From positions 806,001 through 870,000 of the forward strand of contig CAVSKV010000004.1 in assembly GCA_963728785.1 (NCBI GenBank): DNA of 64,000 bases, in the 5' to 3' direction. The stretch comes from JAGWRI01 sp963728785 (GTDB taxonomy: Bacteria; Gemmatimonadota; Gemmatimonadetes; Gemmatimonadales; Gemmatimonadaceae). This document shows, one piece after another, positions 45,926-53,925 of this stretch (position 1 is the stretch's first letter; the number at the start of each line of letters is the position of its first letter). The notes below the pieces were generated by a model. That model had not been told where the DNA came from. It did no database searches and saw only the letters and a program-made list of their open reading frames with translations. A program made the translations under genes and the position numbers.

Positions 45926-46778
45926 CGACATCTGGCGCTGGAGCGACGAACTGGCCCGCGACCCGGCGAGCCTGGCGTTTCTGCCGTTGGGCGAGGCGCT
46001 GCGGCGGCAGGGGCAACTCGACGTTGCGCGGCGGGTGGCCGTCCGCGGACTGGAACGGTATCCCCATCATCCCGACGCCCACGATCTGCTGGCCCGCGTG
46101 TACGCCGATTCGGGCGAGTTCCAGAGCGCGTTCGACGAGTGGGACATGGCGCTGCGGCTGTCCCCCGACCATACGGGTTCTTTGAAAGGCATGGCGTTCG
46201 TGTGCTTCCAGCAGGGGCGGCTGGACGAGGCCGAGGAGTACCTGCGGCGCGCCGCTCTGGGAGACGCCCCCGATGCCGGCATCAGCACCGCCTTCGACAC
46301 CGTTCGCCGCAGTGCGGCCACTCCGAGCGCAGCGCACGCCGCCGTGGGGGCCGCTCGGCCGTACGATCCCGACGATCCGGCGTTCGTGTTCGCTTCAGTG
46401 CTCGATGGCGGCGAGCGGACGGCGCTCTTGCTCGACGCGTCGGGGTTCGTGTTGGCCGGCGCCTATCTCACCCCCGAGGGGGGCGACGTGGGGCCGGAGG
46501 TGGGTGCCCAGCTGAGCGGTGTGTCCGAAGAGGCTCACCGTGCGACGCGCCAACTCGGACTCGGCGAATGGAAGTCGATCGTGTTCGAGACCGAAGCCGC
46601 CGTAGTGGCGATGACGCCAGCGGCGGGTGACGGGCTGCTCGTGCTCGCCGCGTCGCGAGCCACCCCGCTCGGGCTGCTGCGCCGCCTGCTCGAACGGTGC
46701 GCCGGTCGCGCGCGCGAGTGGCTCGCCAGCCGCGGGTGGGCGCCTGGTACCACCGATGTGACGGAGAATCCGGTATGA
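45918..46778 (+). CDS. TPR protein with C-terminal roadblock/LC7 domain
   Basis: A 286-residue protein. Residues about 1-115 form three TPR-like units (FLPLGEALRRQGQLDVARRV, ARVYADSGEFQSAFDEW, AFVCFQQGRLDEAEEYL). Residues about 155-265 form a roadblock/LC7 fold (TALLLDASGFVLAGAYL...). Roadblock proteins such as MglB are GTPase-activating partners of MglA. It overlaps the previous gene in ATGATTGA and the next in ATGA. It probably links a TPR partner to the MglA switch. Confidence 0.82.
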   Translation: MIDDIWRWSDELARDPASLAFLPLGEALRRQGQLDVARRVAVRGLERYPHHPDAHDLLARVYADSGEFQSAFDEWDMALRLSPDHTGSLKGMAFVCFQQGRLDEAEEYLRRAALGDAPDAGISTAFDTVRRSAATPSAAHAAVGAARPYDPDDPAFVFASVLDGGERTALLLDASGFVLAGAYLTPEGGDVGPEVGAQLSGVSEEAHRATRQLGLGEWKSIVFETEAAVVAMTPAAGDGLLVLAASRATPLGLLRRLLERCAGRAREWLASRGWAPGTTDVTENPV

Positions 46779-47122
46779 GTTCCCCGTTCTCGGCCATGCT
46801 GCAGGGCCTCGTGCGGCTGCGGGGCGTGTCGGCCGCAATGCTCGTGGACGAGCACGAAGGCTTGATCATCGACTCGGTGCTGCAGTTCGGCCAGGACGGC
46901 GAGCGGGTGGCGGCGCTCGCCGCGTCCCTCCATCGCAAGGCGCGTCTGGCGGCGGCTACCGCGGGGCTGGGCAGCGTCATGTTCATGGAGCTGGAAGCCG
47001 CGATGGGGCGCATCTGTGTTGCCGGGCACGACGACATGGTGCTGGTCGCGGTGGCGGCGCCGGCCGCCAACGTGGGGCTGGTCCGGGTGGAGATGCTCAA
47101 GGCCGTGCGAGGGCTGGCATGA
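46775..47122 (+). CDS. Roadblock/LC7-domain protein (MglB-like)
   Basis: A 115-residue stand-alone roadblock domain, with LVRLRGVSAAMLVDEHEGLI as the first helix-strand unit and a central long helix. It matches the size and fold of minimal MglB/roadblock regulators of Ras-like GTPases and lies two genes upstream of mglA. ATGA overlaps on both sides couple its translation to its neighbours. It is the best candidate for the cognate GAP or scaffold, by size and position only. Confidence 0.83.
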   Translation: MSSPFSAMLQGLVRLRGVSAAMLVDEHEGLIIDSVLQFGQDGERVAALAASLHRKARLAAATAGLGSVMFMELEAAMGRICVAGHDDMVLVAVAAPAANVGLVRVEMLKAVRGLA

Positions 47123-47598
47123 CCGCGCGCGCCGTCGAATCGTGGCTTCAGGCCCCGATGGAGCAGTTCGTCGACGACGCCCGCGTGACGCTCGCCCTAC
47201 TGCTGCTGCCCAGTGGCCAGGTCCTCGCGGAACACGGGTTCACCAGGTCGCTGGACGTCGCGTCGGCGTGCGCGCTGGCGGCGGCGATCAACGCCTCGGG
47301 GGCCGAACTGGGCCGGATGCTCGACGGCCGCCCGTTCAGCGGACTGTACCACGCCGGCCAGGACCGGCAGACCTTCCTGGCCGAGGCGAGGACGCGCCGG
47401 GGCACGTACATTTTCTTGACCGTGTTCGACGAGGAGAGTTCGATCGGACTGGTCAGACTGTACTTTGACGAGTTCGCGGCCCGTCTGGCGGCGGCCGAGC
47501 CCGAGCCGCGGGGCGAAGCCCAATCCAACCCCGCATTCGCCGACAGCTTCGAGCGAGACCTGAACCGCAGTCTGGCCACGCTGTTCGGCCGGGCCTGA
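47119..47598 (+). CDS. Second small roadblock/LC7-like protein
   Basis: A 159-residue protein with a divergent roadblock fold (LALLLLPSGQVLAEHGFTR, ACALAAAINASGAELGRML, TYIFLTVFDEESSIGLVRLYF) and a 35-residue acidic, probably disordered tail. Together with the two preceding genes it makes three different roadblock proteins ahead of one GTPase. ATGA overlap with its upstream neighbour; 24 nt before mglA. Confidence 0.78.
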   Translation: MTARAVESWLQAPMEQFVDDARVTLALLLLPSGQVLAEHGFTRSLDVASACALAAAINASGAELGRMLDGRPFSGLYHAGQDRQTFLAEARTRRGTYIFLTVFDEESSIGLVRLYFDEFAARLAAAEPEPRGEAQSNPAFADSFERDLNRSLATLFGRA

Positions 47599-47622
47599 CT
47601 TCTCACCACCCCCTATCCCACC

Positions 47623-48228
47623 GTGTCCCTCGTCAACTACACCACCCGCGAGATCACCTGCAAGATCGTCTACTATGGACCGGGCCGGTCCGGAAAGACG
47701 ACCAATTTGCACTATGTCTACGGGCAGGTTCCTGACGACCGGAAGGGAACGATGGTGTCGCTGGCCACCCAGACCGACCGCACGCTCTTCTTCGACTTCT
47801 TGCCATTGGACCTGGGCACGATCTCGGGGTTCAGGACGAAGTTCCAACTCTACACGGTGCCGGGGCAGGTCTACTACGAGTCCACCCGCAAGCTCGTCCT
47901 GCAGGGCGCGGACGGCGTGGTGTTCGTGGCCGACAGCCAACGTCGCCAACTCAAAGAAGATATCGAGAGCCTGCGGGACCTGCACGCCAACCTGGCCGAA
48001 CAGGGGGTGGACGTGCGGAGCATCCCGCTCGTCATTCAATACAACAAGCAGGATCTGCCGCGCGACCTGATCATGGCGCCGGATGAACTCTCTGAAGCAA
48101 TCAACTTTCGCGGGGTGCCGGAATTCCCAGCCGACGCCCTCCACGGTGCCGGAGTGTTCCAGACGCTCCGGGGCATATCCGAGATCGTACTCAAGCGCCT
48201 GAGTGCGTCATCGGGCAACGCGAGGTAG
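47623..48228 (+). CDS. mglA: MglA-type Ras-like polarity GTPase
   Basis: A 201-residue small GTPase. P-loop GPGRSGKTT at 19-27; G3 reads T78-V-P-G-Q82 in place of the usual DxxGQ, the hallmark of the MglA family; G4 is N141-K-Q-D144. MglA-GTP marks the leading pole in Myxococcus and sets the direction of type-IV-pilus or gliding motility. The GTG start is supported by homologous N-termini (SLVNYTTREITCKIVYYGPG), but its leader is pyrimidine-rich with no Shine-Dalgarno. The tandem AAA gene begins 3 nt downstream. Confidence 0.95.
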   Translation: MSLVNYTTREITCKIVYYGPGRSGKTTNLHYVYGQVPDDRKGTMVSLATQTDRTLFFDFLPLDLGTISGFRTKFQLYTVPGQVYYESTRKLVLQGADGVVFVADSQRRQLKEDIESLRDLHANLAEQGVDVRSIPLVIQYNKQDLPRDLIMAPDELSEAINFRGVPEFPADALHGAGVFQTLRGISEIVLKRLSASSGNAR

Positions 48229-48231
48229 CGT

Positions 48232-49950
48232 GTGGCAGTAGATCCGCGGATGCGGTTTGAGAGCTACGTGGTGGGGCCGGCCAACGAGGCGGCGGTCGCC
48301 GCGGCGCGCGCCGTGGCTGACGCCCCAGGAGTCACCCACAATCCGCTCTTGATCCACGGCGGGCCCGGGGTGGGCAAGTCGCATCTCCTGCTGGCCATCG
48401 GCAACGGCGTGGCAAGCAACGCCGCCGTGGATTGCCTGACGGCGGACGAGTTCACCGAGCAGTGGCGAGCCGCCCATGCCGCCGGCGCCACTGTGGCGTG
48501 GGAGGCGCGGTTGGCCCGCGCCGACGTGCTCCTGCTCGACGATCTCCACCAGCTGTTGGGCCGTGTTGACGCGCAGCGTGCGCTGGCCCGCGTGATCGCC
48601 GCGCGGGAGCAGGCGGACCGCCAGGTGGTGGTGACGAGCGACCGGCCGCTCGGACGACTGGAAGGGATCGACAGCGCGCTGGCGAAGCGCCTGATGCACG
48701 GGGTCAGCGTCGAGATCGGCCCGCCAGGCGGTCCGACGGCACCGCCCAGCGCGTTGCTCGACTTCCAGAGCTTCGTCAACGATGTCGCGAGCGCCGTAGC
48801 CGAGCACGTGGACGGATGGAAGATGCGCGTGGCCGAAGCGGTGTCGAGCTGGAATGCCGGGGGATACCGCACGACTGCGCTCGAGAGGCTCCTGGACGAG
48901 TCGGCGCCGCCGCCAAACTTCGAGGCGGTACTGCGTGGCTTCGGAGCCGCCGTGCGCCGGCTCAAGGAACTCGAGGCCGAAGCGGTGGCGGTCGACCCGG
49001 CGCTGGCCGGCCTCGACGCCTTCCACGACCCCGCTCGTCTGCGCGAAGCCGAAGCACTGGTGAACCGCGCAAGGAGTGGGGCGGCGAAGCTGCCGGGTCC
49101 CTCGCTGGAGTTTTCGCGCAACGGGTTCGCCGTGGGCGCCTCGAATCAGCGGGCCGTCCAAACGGCCGACGCGGTGGCCGCCGAGCCCGGGCGGCGGTAC
49201 AACCCGGTCCTCCTTGTCGGGCCGCCGGGCACGGGCAAGACCCACCTGCTCAACGCGCTCGGCAACGAGATGGCGAACGCCAGCGGCGGCGCTGCGGCGG
49301 TGGCCTGTGTCGCCGGCCAGGCCTGGGCCGACGAGTTCCTGACGGCGCTGCGCGACGGGATGGCCGACCCCTGGCGGCAGCGCTACCGCCACGTGGACGC
49401 GCTGCTCCTGGACGACGTGCACGCGGTGCCCGGCGAAGAGGGTATGCAGGACGAACTCTTCCATCTCGTCAACGACCTGCTGGGCGCCGGCAAGCAGGTG
49501 GTGATGACCAGCGAACGGTCGCTCCAGGACCTTCCCGGGCTGGACCGCCGGATCCGCTCGGCGTTCGAGTCCGGGCTGGTCGTGGAAATGACGCTGCCCG
49601 ACGCGGCGCTTACCGAAGAGCTCTACCGCCGTTTCCTGGACGGGGTGCCGGCCCGCCTGATCGAACCGCTGGCGCGATATCTTGCCTCGCGTCCCGTGAC
49701 CGGTGTGTCCGAGATCATCGAGACCGTCCGGCGCCTGACGGCCGCGGCCGACGCCATGGGCACGCCCCTCACGGTGGAGATGGCGAGGCGCGAACTCGAC
49801 GGGACGGAGCCGGTTCCGGCGCGCCTGTCCACGCCGGTGCGCGCAGCGCCGGCGGTGCGGGGCGCCGCCGACGTGTCGTTCCTCGATCAAGAGAAGGTCG
49901 TCTGGGCATGGCGTGACGTGCCGTCGCGGGCGCTCGAGGAACTGCGCTGA
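48232..49950 (+). CDS. Tandem DnaA-like AAA+ ATPase without DNA-binding domain
   Basis: A 572-residue protein with two DnaA-type AAA+ modules. Module 1: P-loop GGPGVGKS (43-50), Walker B LLLDDLH (Asp103/104), sensor TSDR. Module 2: GPPGTGKT (330-337), LLLDDVH (Asp394/395), TSER. The module-2 text around HLVNDLLGAGKQVVMTSERS resembles true DnaA. A helical linker (about 180-290) separates them. Aligned without gaps to the E. coli box VII, module 1 keeps the Arg-finger Arg (Arg153), module 2 has Ala444 there. No DnaA domain IV follows, so it is not an initiator. GTG start. It probably acts with MglA next to it. Confidence 0.88.
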   Translation: MAVDPRMRFESYVVGPANEAAVAAARAVADAPGVTHNPLLIHGGPGVGKSHLLLAIGNGVASNAAVDCLTADEFTEQWRAAHAAGATVAWEARLARADVLLLDDLHQLLGRVDAQRALARVIAAREQADRQVVVTSDRPLGRLEGIDSALAKRLMHGVSVEIGPPGGPTAPPSALLDFQSFVNDVASAVAEHVDGWKMRVAEAVSSWNAGGYRTTALERLLDESAPPPNFEAVLRGFGAAVRRLKELEAEAVAVDPALAGLDAFHDPARLREAEALVNRARSGAAKLPGPSLEFSRNGFAVGASNQRAVQTADAVAAEPGRRYNPVLLVGPPGTGKTHLLNALGNEMANASGGAAAVACVAGQAWADEFLTALRDGMADPWRQRYRHVDALLLDDVHAVPGEEGMQDELFHLVNDLLGAGKQVVMTSERSLQDLPGLDRRIRSAFESGLVVEMTLPDAALTEELYRRFLDGVPARLIEPLARYLASRPVTGVSEIIETVRRLTAAADAMGTPLTVEMARRELDGTEPVPARLSTPVRAAPAVRGAADVSFLDQEKVVWAWRDVPSRALEELR

Positions 49951-49951
49951 C

Positions 49952-51574
49952 ATGGCCATCAAGGGCAGCTTGAAGGAGGCCAGCCTCCCGGACGTGCTCC
50001 AACTCCTGGCGATGGGCAGGAAGACCGGATGCCTGAGCGTCAGCCACCGCACGAACTTCGGCTACATCTATTTCGACAAGGGCCGCATCTCGTACGCGTC
50101 GATCGTCAATCGCCGCGACCGCCTGGGTGACATGCTGGTCAAGAACGGCGTCATCACCGCCGACCAACTCCGCGTGGCGATCGACGCCCAGGAGCGCCAA
50201 CGCGACCGTCGCATCGGGGAGCTGCTCATGGATATGGGCGTCCTGGCGCGCGACGCCCTGCGCCAGCATATCCGCGAGCAGATCGAGGAAGCGGTCTACT
50301 TCCTGTTCACGTGGAACCAAGGCTCGTTCAACTTCGAGGCGGATGTCCAGCCGGAGGAGCAGGAGTTTCTCGTCTCGATCAATCCCGAGACGCTGCTCCT
50401 GGAGGGGGCGAGGCGCGTGGACGAATGGACGCTCGTCGAGAAAAAGATTCCGACGTTCGACATCGTGTTCGAGATCGACCGCCCGAAGCTGGCGAAGAGC
50501 GACCTCGAACTGAGCCCCGAGCAGCGAGCCATGCTCGAGCTGGTGGACGGCCAGCGCGACGTCCAGCAGATCATCGATGCGTCAGGCCTGGGCGAGTTCG
50601 AAATCGGCAAGCTGCTCTATGGACTGGCGACGGCGGGATTCCTCCACCGCATCGGCACCTCGAAGTCGATCGGACCGGAATCGTCCGACGCCCGCGTGGA
50701 GGAGCACTACAATCTCGGCGTAGCGTTCTACAAGACGGGCATGCTCGACGAGGCGCTCCGTGAGTTCCGCCGCGTGCTCGACCTTCGCCCGCAGAATCTC
50801 CTGGCGCGGTTCTACCTCGGCCTGGTGGCGCTGCGCCAGGAGCGGTGGGCCGACGCGCTCGCCATATACGAGGACGCCGCCTCCCGCCCGGGCGCGGCAG
50901 CTGCGATGTACCACAACATGGCCTATGCCCTGGAGCAGTTGGGCCGCTTTGCCGAAGCGGAGCGCGCGCTGCACGAAGCGGGCAAGCGCAGCGGCGGCAC
51001 CAACCCGGTGATCCAGACGTCGATGGGCATCGTGGCATTGCGCCTCGGCGACCTGGCGGCCGCCGACGAGCGGCTACGGGCGGCGCGCCCCCTGTGGGCG
51101 GCCCGCCCGCCTACGTCGGCGTGGTTTCACTATTCGGCGCTCACGGCCGCGCTGCTCGGCGACCTCGCGCGTGCCCAATCCCTGCTTGACGAAGCCGTCG
51201 GCGTGCACCCGCACAGCGCCATCCTGCACAACAACCTCGCGGTGGTCCTGGAGCGCCGGAACAATTCGGTCGCCGCCGCCGCGGCGCTCGACCGCGCGCT
51301 GACCGAAGACCCGTCGGTGCCCCAGATCCAGAAGAACCTGGGCGATGTCGCCTACCGCGCCGGCCGGTTCGACGAAGCCGTCGCCGCCTACCAACGGGCC
51401 GTCAAGATCGACCCCGACCTGGGCGACGACGTCTATCTCAAGCTCGGCAATATCTGCTTTCGCCAGCAGCAGAAGGAAGAAGCGCTGAAGTACTGGGAGC
51501 GCGCGCTGGCGCTCGATCCGAGCAACGCGATCGTTCGCACCAACCTCGAAGCCGTGCGGCGGGGGCCGCGATGA
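49952..51574 (+). CDS. PATAN/DUF4388-domain protein with TPR array, second copy
   Basis: A 540-residue protein with an N-terminal DUF4388/PATAN domain (about 1-100, GSLKEASLPDVLQLLAMGRKTG, YIYFDKGRISYASI), a helical and winged-helix-like middle (LVDGQRDVQQIIDASGLGEFEIG at about 190) and a TPR array from about 245 to the end. It shares architecture with the 44783 gene, so the two are paralogues flanking the roadblock/MglA/AAA+ genes. It is separated by 1 nt from the AAA+ gene and overlaps cheR in ATGA. Likely a cytoplasmic effector acting on the pilus machinery; this is inferred. Confidence 0.87.
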   Translation: MAIKGSLKEASLPDVLQLLAMGRKTGCLSVSHRTNFGYIYFDKGRISYASIVNRRDRLGDMLVKNGVITADQLRVAIDAQERQRDRRIGELLMDMGVLARDALRQHIREQIEEAVYFLFTWNQGSFNFEADVQPEEQEFLVSINPETLLLEGARRVDEWTLVEKKIPTFDIVFEIDRPKLAKSDLELSPEQRAMLELVDGQRDVQQIIDASGLGEFEIGKLLYGLATAGFLHRIGTSKSIGPESSDARVEEHYNLGVAFYKTGMLDEALREFRRVLDLRPQNLLARFYLGLVALRQERWADALAIYEDAASRPGAAAAMYHNMAYALEQLGRFAEAERALHEAGKRSGGTNPVIQTSMGIVALRLGDLAAADERLRAARPLWAARPPTSAWFHYSALTAALLGDLARAQSLLDEAVGVHPHSAILHNNLAVVLERRNNSVAAAAALDRALTEDPSVPQIQKNLGDVAYRAGRFDEAVAAYQRAVKIDPDLGDDVYLKLGNICFRQQQKEEALKYWERALALDPSNAIVRTNLEAVRRGPR

Positions 51575-52395
51575 GCGGCGTCGAGCCCGTGGACGACGGG
51601 TTCCAGGCGCTGCTCGACAAGATCTCGCGCGACCGCGGGTTCCGCTGCGCGAGCTACAAACCCACCTGTCTTCGACGCCGCGTCGGCGTCCGCATGCGCG
51701 CCCGCGGCCTCCACCGGTATGCCGACTACGCGGGACTCCTCGACCAGGATGCCGCCGAGTACGAACTGCTGCTCGACGTACTCACGATCAACGTCACCAA
51801 ACTGTTCCGGAATCGCGAGGCGTACGAGGCCATCGCGCGCGATGTGGTGCCGGCCCTCTGGGATTCCCCGCGGCCGCGCCTACGCGTGTGGAGCGCCGGT
51901 TGTGCGTCCGGTGAGGAGCCGTACTCGCTGGCCACGCTGTTCTACCGGCACGCCGAGGAGCGCCGGGCCCTCGGCGATCTGGAACGCGTCGACGTCCTGG
52001 CCACCGACATCGACCGTCGCAGTCTGGCCGACGCCGAACGCGGGACGTTCGAGGAGGCCGATTTCAGCGAGACTCCACCGGAATGGCGGGCGCAATACTT
52101 TTCGGCGGAGCCGCCGTTCGCCGTGCGGCCGGAAATCCGCCGCCTCGTGCGGTTCCGCGAGCACGACATGCTGCGCGAGCCGTCCGTGCGGCCGGTGAAC
52201 GACCTGATCGTGTGCCGCAATGCGATCATCTACTTCGATCGCGCGTCGCAGGAACGCCTGTTCGAGGCGTTCCACGCGGCGCTCAGTCCAGGGGGCTTCC
52301 TCGTGCTCGGCAAGGTCGAAATGCTGTTCGGCTCTGCCCGGGATTTGTTCGAGCCGGTCAACGGCCGCGAGCGCATCTACCGGCGCCCTGCGTGA
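51571..52395 (+). CDS. cheR: CheR receptor methyltransferase
   Basis: A 274-residue SAM-dependent enzyme that methylates glutamates of chemoreceptors. The N-terminal helical domain (RDRGFRCASYKPTCLRRRVG) is followed by the catalytic domain with VWSAGCASGEEPYSLA (SAM loop), VLATDIDRRSLADAERG and the NDLIVCRNAIIYFD segment. No receptor gene is present in the window. It forms a tight cheR-cheD-cheB run with GTGA overlap to cheD. Confidence 0.95.
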   Translation: MSGVEPVDDGFQALLDKISRDRGFRCASYKPTCLRRRVGVRMRARGLHRYADYAGLLDQDAAEYELLLDVLTINVTKLFRNREAYEAIARDVVPALWDSPRPRLRVWSAGCASGEEPYSLATLFYRHAEERRALGDLERVDVLATDIDRRSLADAERGTFEEADFSETPPEWRAQYFSAEPPFAVRPEIRRLVRFREHDMLREPSVRPVNDLIVCRNAIIYFDRASQERLFEAFHAALSPGGFLVLGKVEMLFGSARDLFEPVNGRERIYRRPA

Positions 52396-52871
52396 CCGAG
52401 CACCGCGTCGGCATTGCCGACCTCGCCGCGGCCGCAGACGGCACGCTCATCACCATCGGGCTCGGATCGTGCGTGGCGATCGTATTGTACGATGCCTGGG
52501 CCCGAGTGGGCGGCCTAGCGCACGTACTGCTTCCTCATCCGGACCCGGAGCGCGTGAGCGACAACCCGGCACGCTATCCGATCACCGCGCTTCCGGTGCT
52601 CGTGGCCCGGATGACCGCTCTGGGCGCCGATCGCGAGCGGCTCACGGCGCGAATCGCCGGAGGCGCCAGCATGTTCACGTCGTTGCTTCCCAAGGGGACG
52701 GTCACGATCGGCGCCCGCAACGTCGAAGCGGCCCGGGAGACGCTGGCCATAGCGGGCATTCCGCTGGTGGGGGAGGATGTGGGGGCCGACCACGGGCGGA
52801 GCGTCTATCTGTCGCTCGCCGACGGAACCGTGGAGGTCCGCTCGCTCGCGCGGGGCACCCGTGTCCTCTAA
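52392..52871 (+). CDS. cheD: CheD chemoreceptor glutamine deamidase
   Basis: A 159-residue Cys-His deamidase: Cys27 in GLGSCVAIVLYD and His44 in GLAHVLLP are the catalytic pair; ITARIAGGASMF-type text follows. It converts receptor glutamines to glutamates and stimulates CheC. GTG 52392 overlaps the cheR stop; the longer frame is a shadow of cheR. Overlaps cheB by 11 nt. Confidence 0.94.
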   Translation: MTEHRVGIADLAAAADGTLITIGLGSCVAIVLYDAWARVGGLAHVLLPHPDPERVSDNPARYPITALPVLVARMTALGADRERLTARIAGGASMFTSLLPKGTVTIGARNVEAARETLAIAGIPLVGEDVGADHGRSVYLSLADGTVEVRSLARGTRVL

Positions 52872-53925
52872 CTCAACGGTGCTCGTCGTGGACGACAGCG
52901 CCCTGATGCGGCGCGTGATTTCCGAGTTGATCGCCGAGTCCGGGGAGTTCACCGTGATCGGCACGGCGCGCAACGGGAAGGAAGCGATTGCGCGCGTGCG
53001 TGCGCTCGCCCCCGACATCGTGACGCTCGACATCGAGATGCCGGAGCTGGACGGGCTGGGTGCGCTCGAGTCGATCATGAGCGAGGCGCCGCGTCCGGTG
53101 GTGATGCTGAGCGCGGCCGAGACGGTGAATGGGCGCGACGCCACGCTCCGCGCCCTGGAACTCGGCGCGGTGGACTTCGTGCGCAAACCGTCGGGGGCGA
53201 TCAGCGTTGACCTGCCGCGGATCGGCGAGCGGCTGATCGCCGCCCTCCGCGCTGCCCGGCAGGCCAACCTGCGGGCCCTGGGGGCGGTGGCCGCGCGGCG
53301 CGAGCCGCCGCGAGCCGCCGCCCCGCGGGGGCCGGGCGCGCCGGCGCGGGCCGTGGCGATCGCCGCCTCCACCGGCGGACCGCGCGCGCTCACGGTGGTG
53401 CTCCCCGCGCTGCCCCGTACGCTCGATGCCGCGGTGTTCGTGGTGCAGCACATGCCGGCCGGGTTCACCAAGAGCCTGGCCCAGCGCCTCGACGCGGTGG
53501 GGCCGCTGCCGGCGCACGAGGCGGAACGGGGGCAGGTGGTGCAGGTGGGGCACGTGTACGTGGCGCCCGGCGGCGTGCACATGCGCGTGGCCGAGGGTGC
53601 GGAACCGACGATTGCGCTCGACGACACGCCGCCATTGTGGGGGGTGCGGCCCGCGGCGGACCCGCTCTTCGCGTCGGTGGCGCACGTGTTCGGGGATCAG
53701 GCCGTCGGAGTGGTGCTCACCGGCATGGGCCGCGACGGGGCCGATGGGCTGCGCGCCATGCGCGAGGCCGGCGGCCGGGCCGTGGTGCAGGACCGGGAGA
53801 CCTCTACGATCTACGGCATGCCGCGGGCCGCGCTGCAGCTGGCAGGGGCCGACCGCGTGGCGGCGCTGGAGGGGGTCGCGCCGGCGATCGTCGAATTGCT
53901 GGCAGCTATGAGCCAACCAGTATGA
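52861..53925 (+). CDS. cheB: CheB receptor methylesterase/deamidase
   Basis: A 354-residue protein with an N-terminal receiver domain (VVDDSALMR, Asp57 in TLDIEMPELDG, Lys in VRKPSG), an Ala/Pro/Arg-rich linker (about 135-160) and a C-terminal esterase with the triad Ser170 (ASTGGPR), His197 (VQHMP) and Asp292 (GMGRDG). It removes methyl groups from receptors when phosphorylated by CheA. GTG 52861 overlaps the end of cheD; the stop overlaps the next ATG. Confidence 0.95.
   Translation: MSSNSTVLVVDDSALMRRVISELIAESGEFTVIGTARNGKEAIARVRALAPDIVTLDIEMPELDGLGALESIMSEAPRPVVMLSAAETVNGRDATLRALELGAVDFVRKPSGAISVDLPRIGERLIAALRAARQANLRALGAVAARREPPRAAAPRGPGAPARAVAIAASTGGPRALTVVLPALPRTLDAAVFVVQHMPAGFTKSLAQRLDAVGPLPAHEAERGQVVQVGHVYVAPGGVHMRVAEGAEPTIALDDTPPLWGVRPAADPLFASVAHVFGDQAVGVVLTGMGRDGADGLRAMREAGGRAVVQDRETSTIYGMPRAALQLAGADRVAALEGVAPAIVELLAAMSQPV

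Noticed and set aside
48232..49950. True replication initiator dnaA
   Set aside because: No C-terminal domain IV, duplicated AAA+ module and a non-replication neighbourhood.
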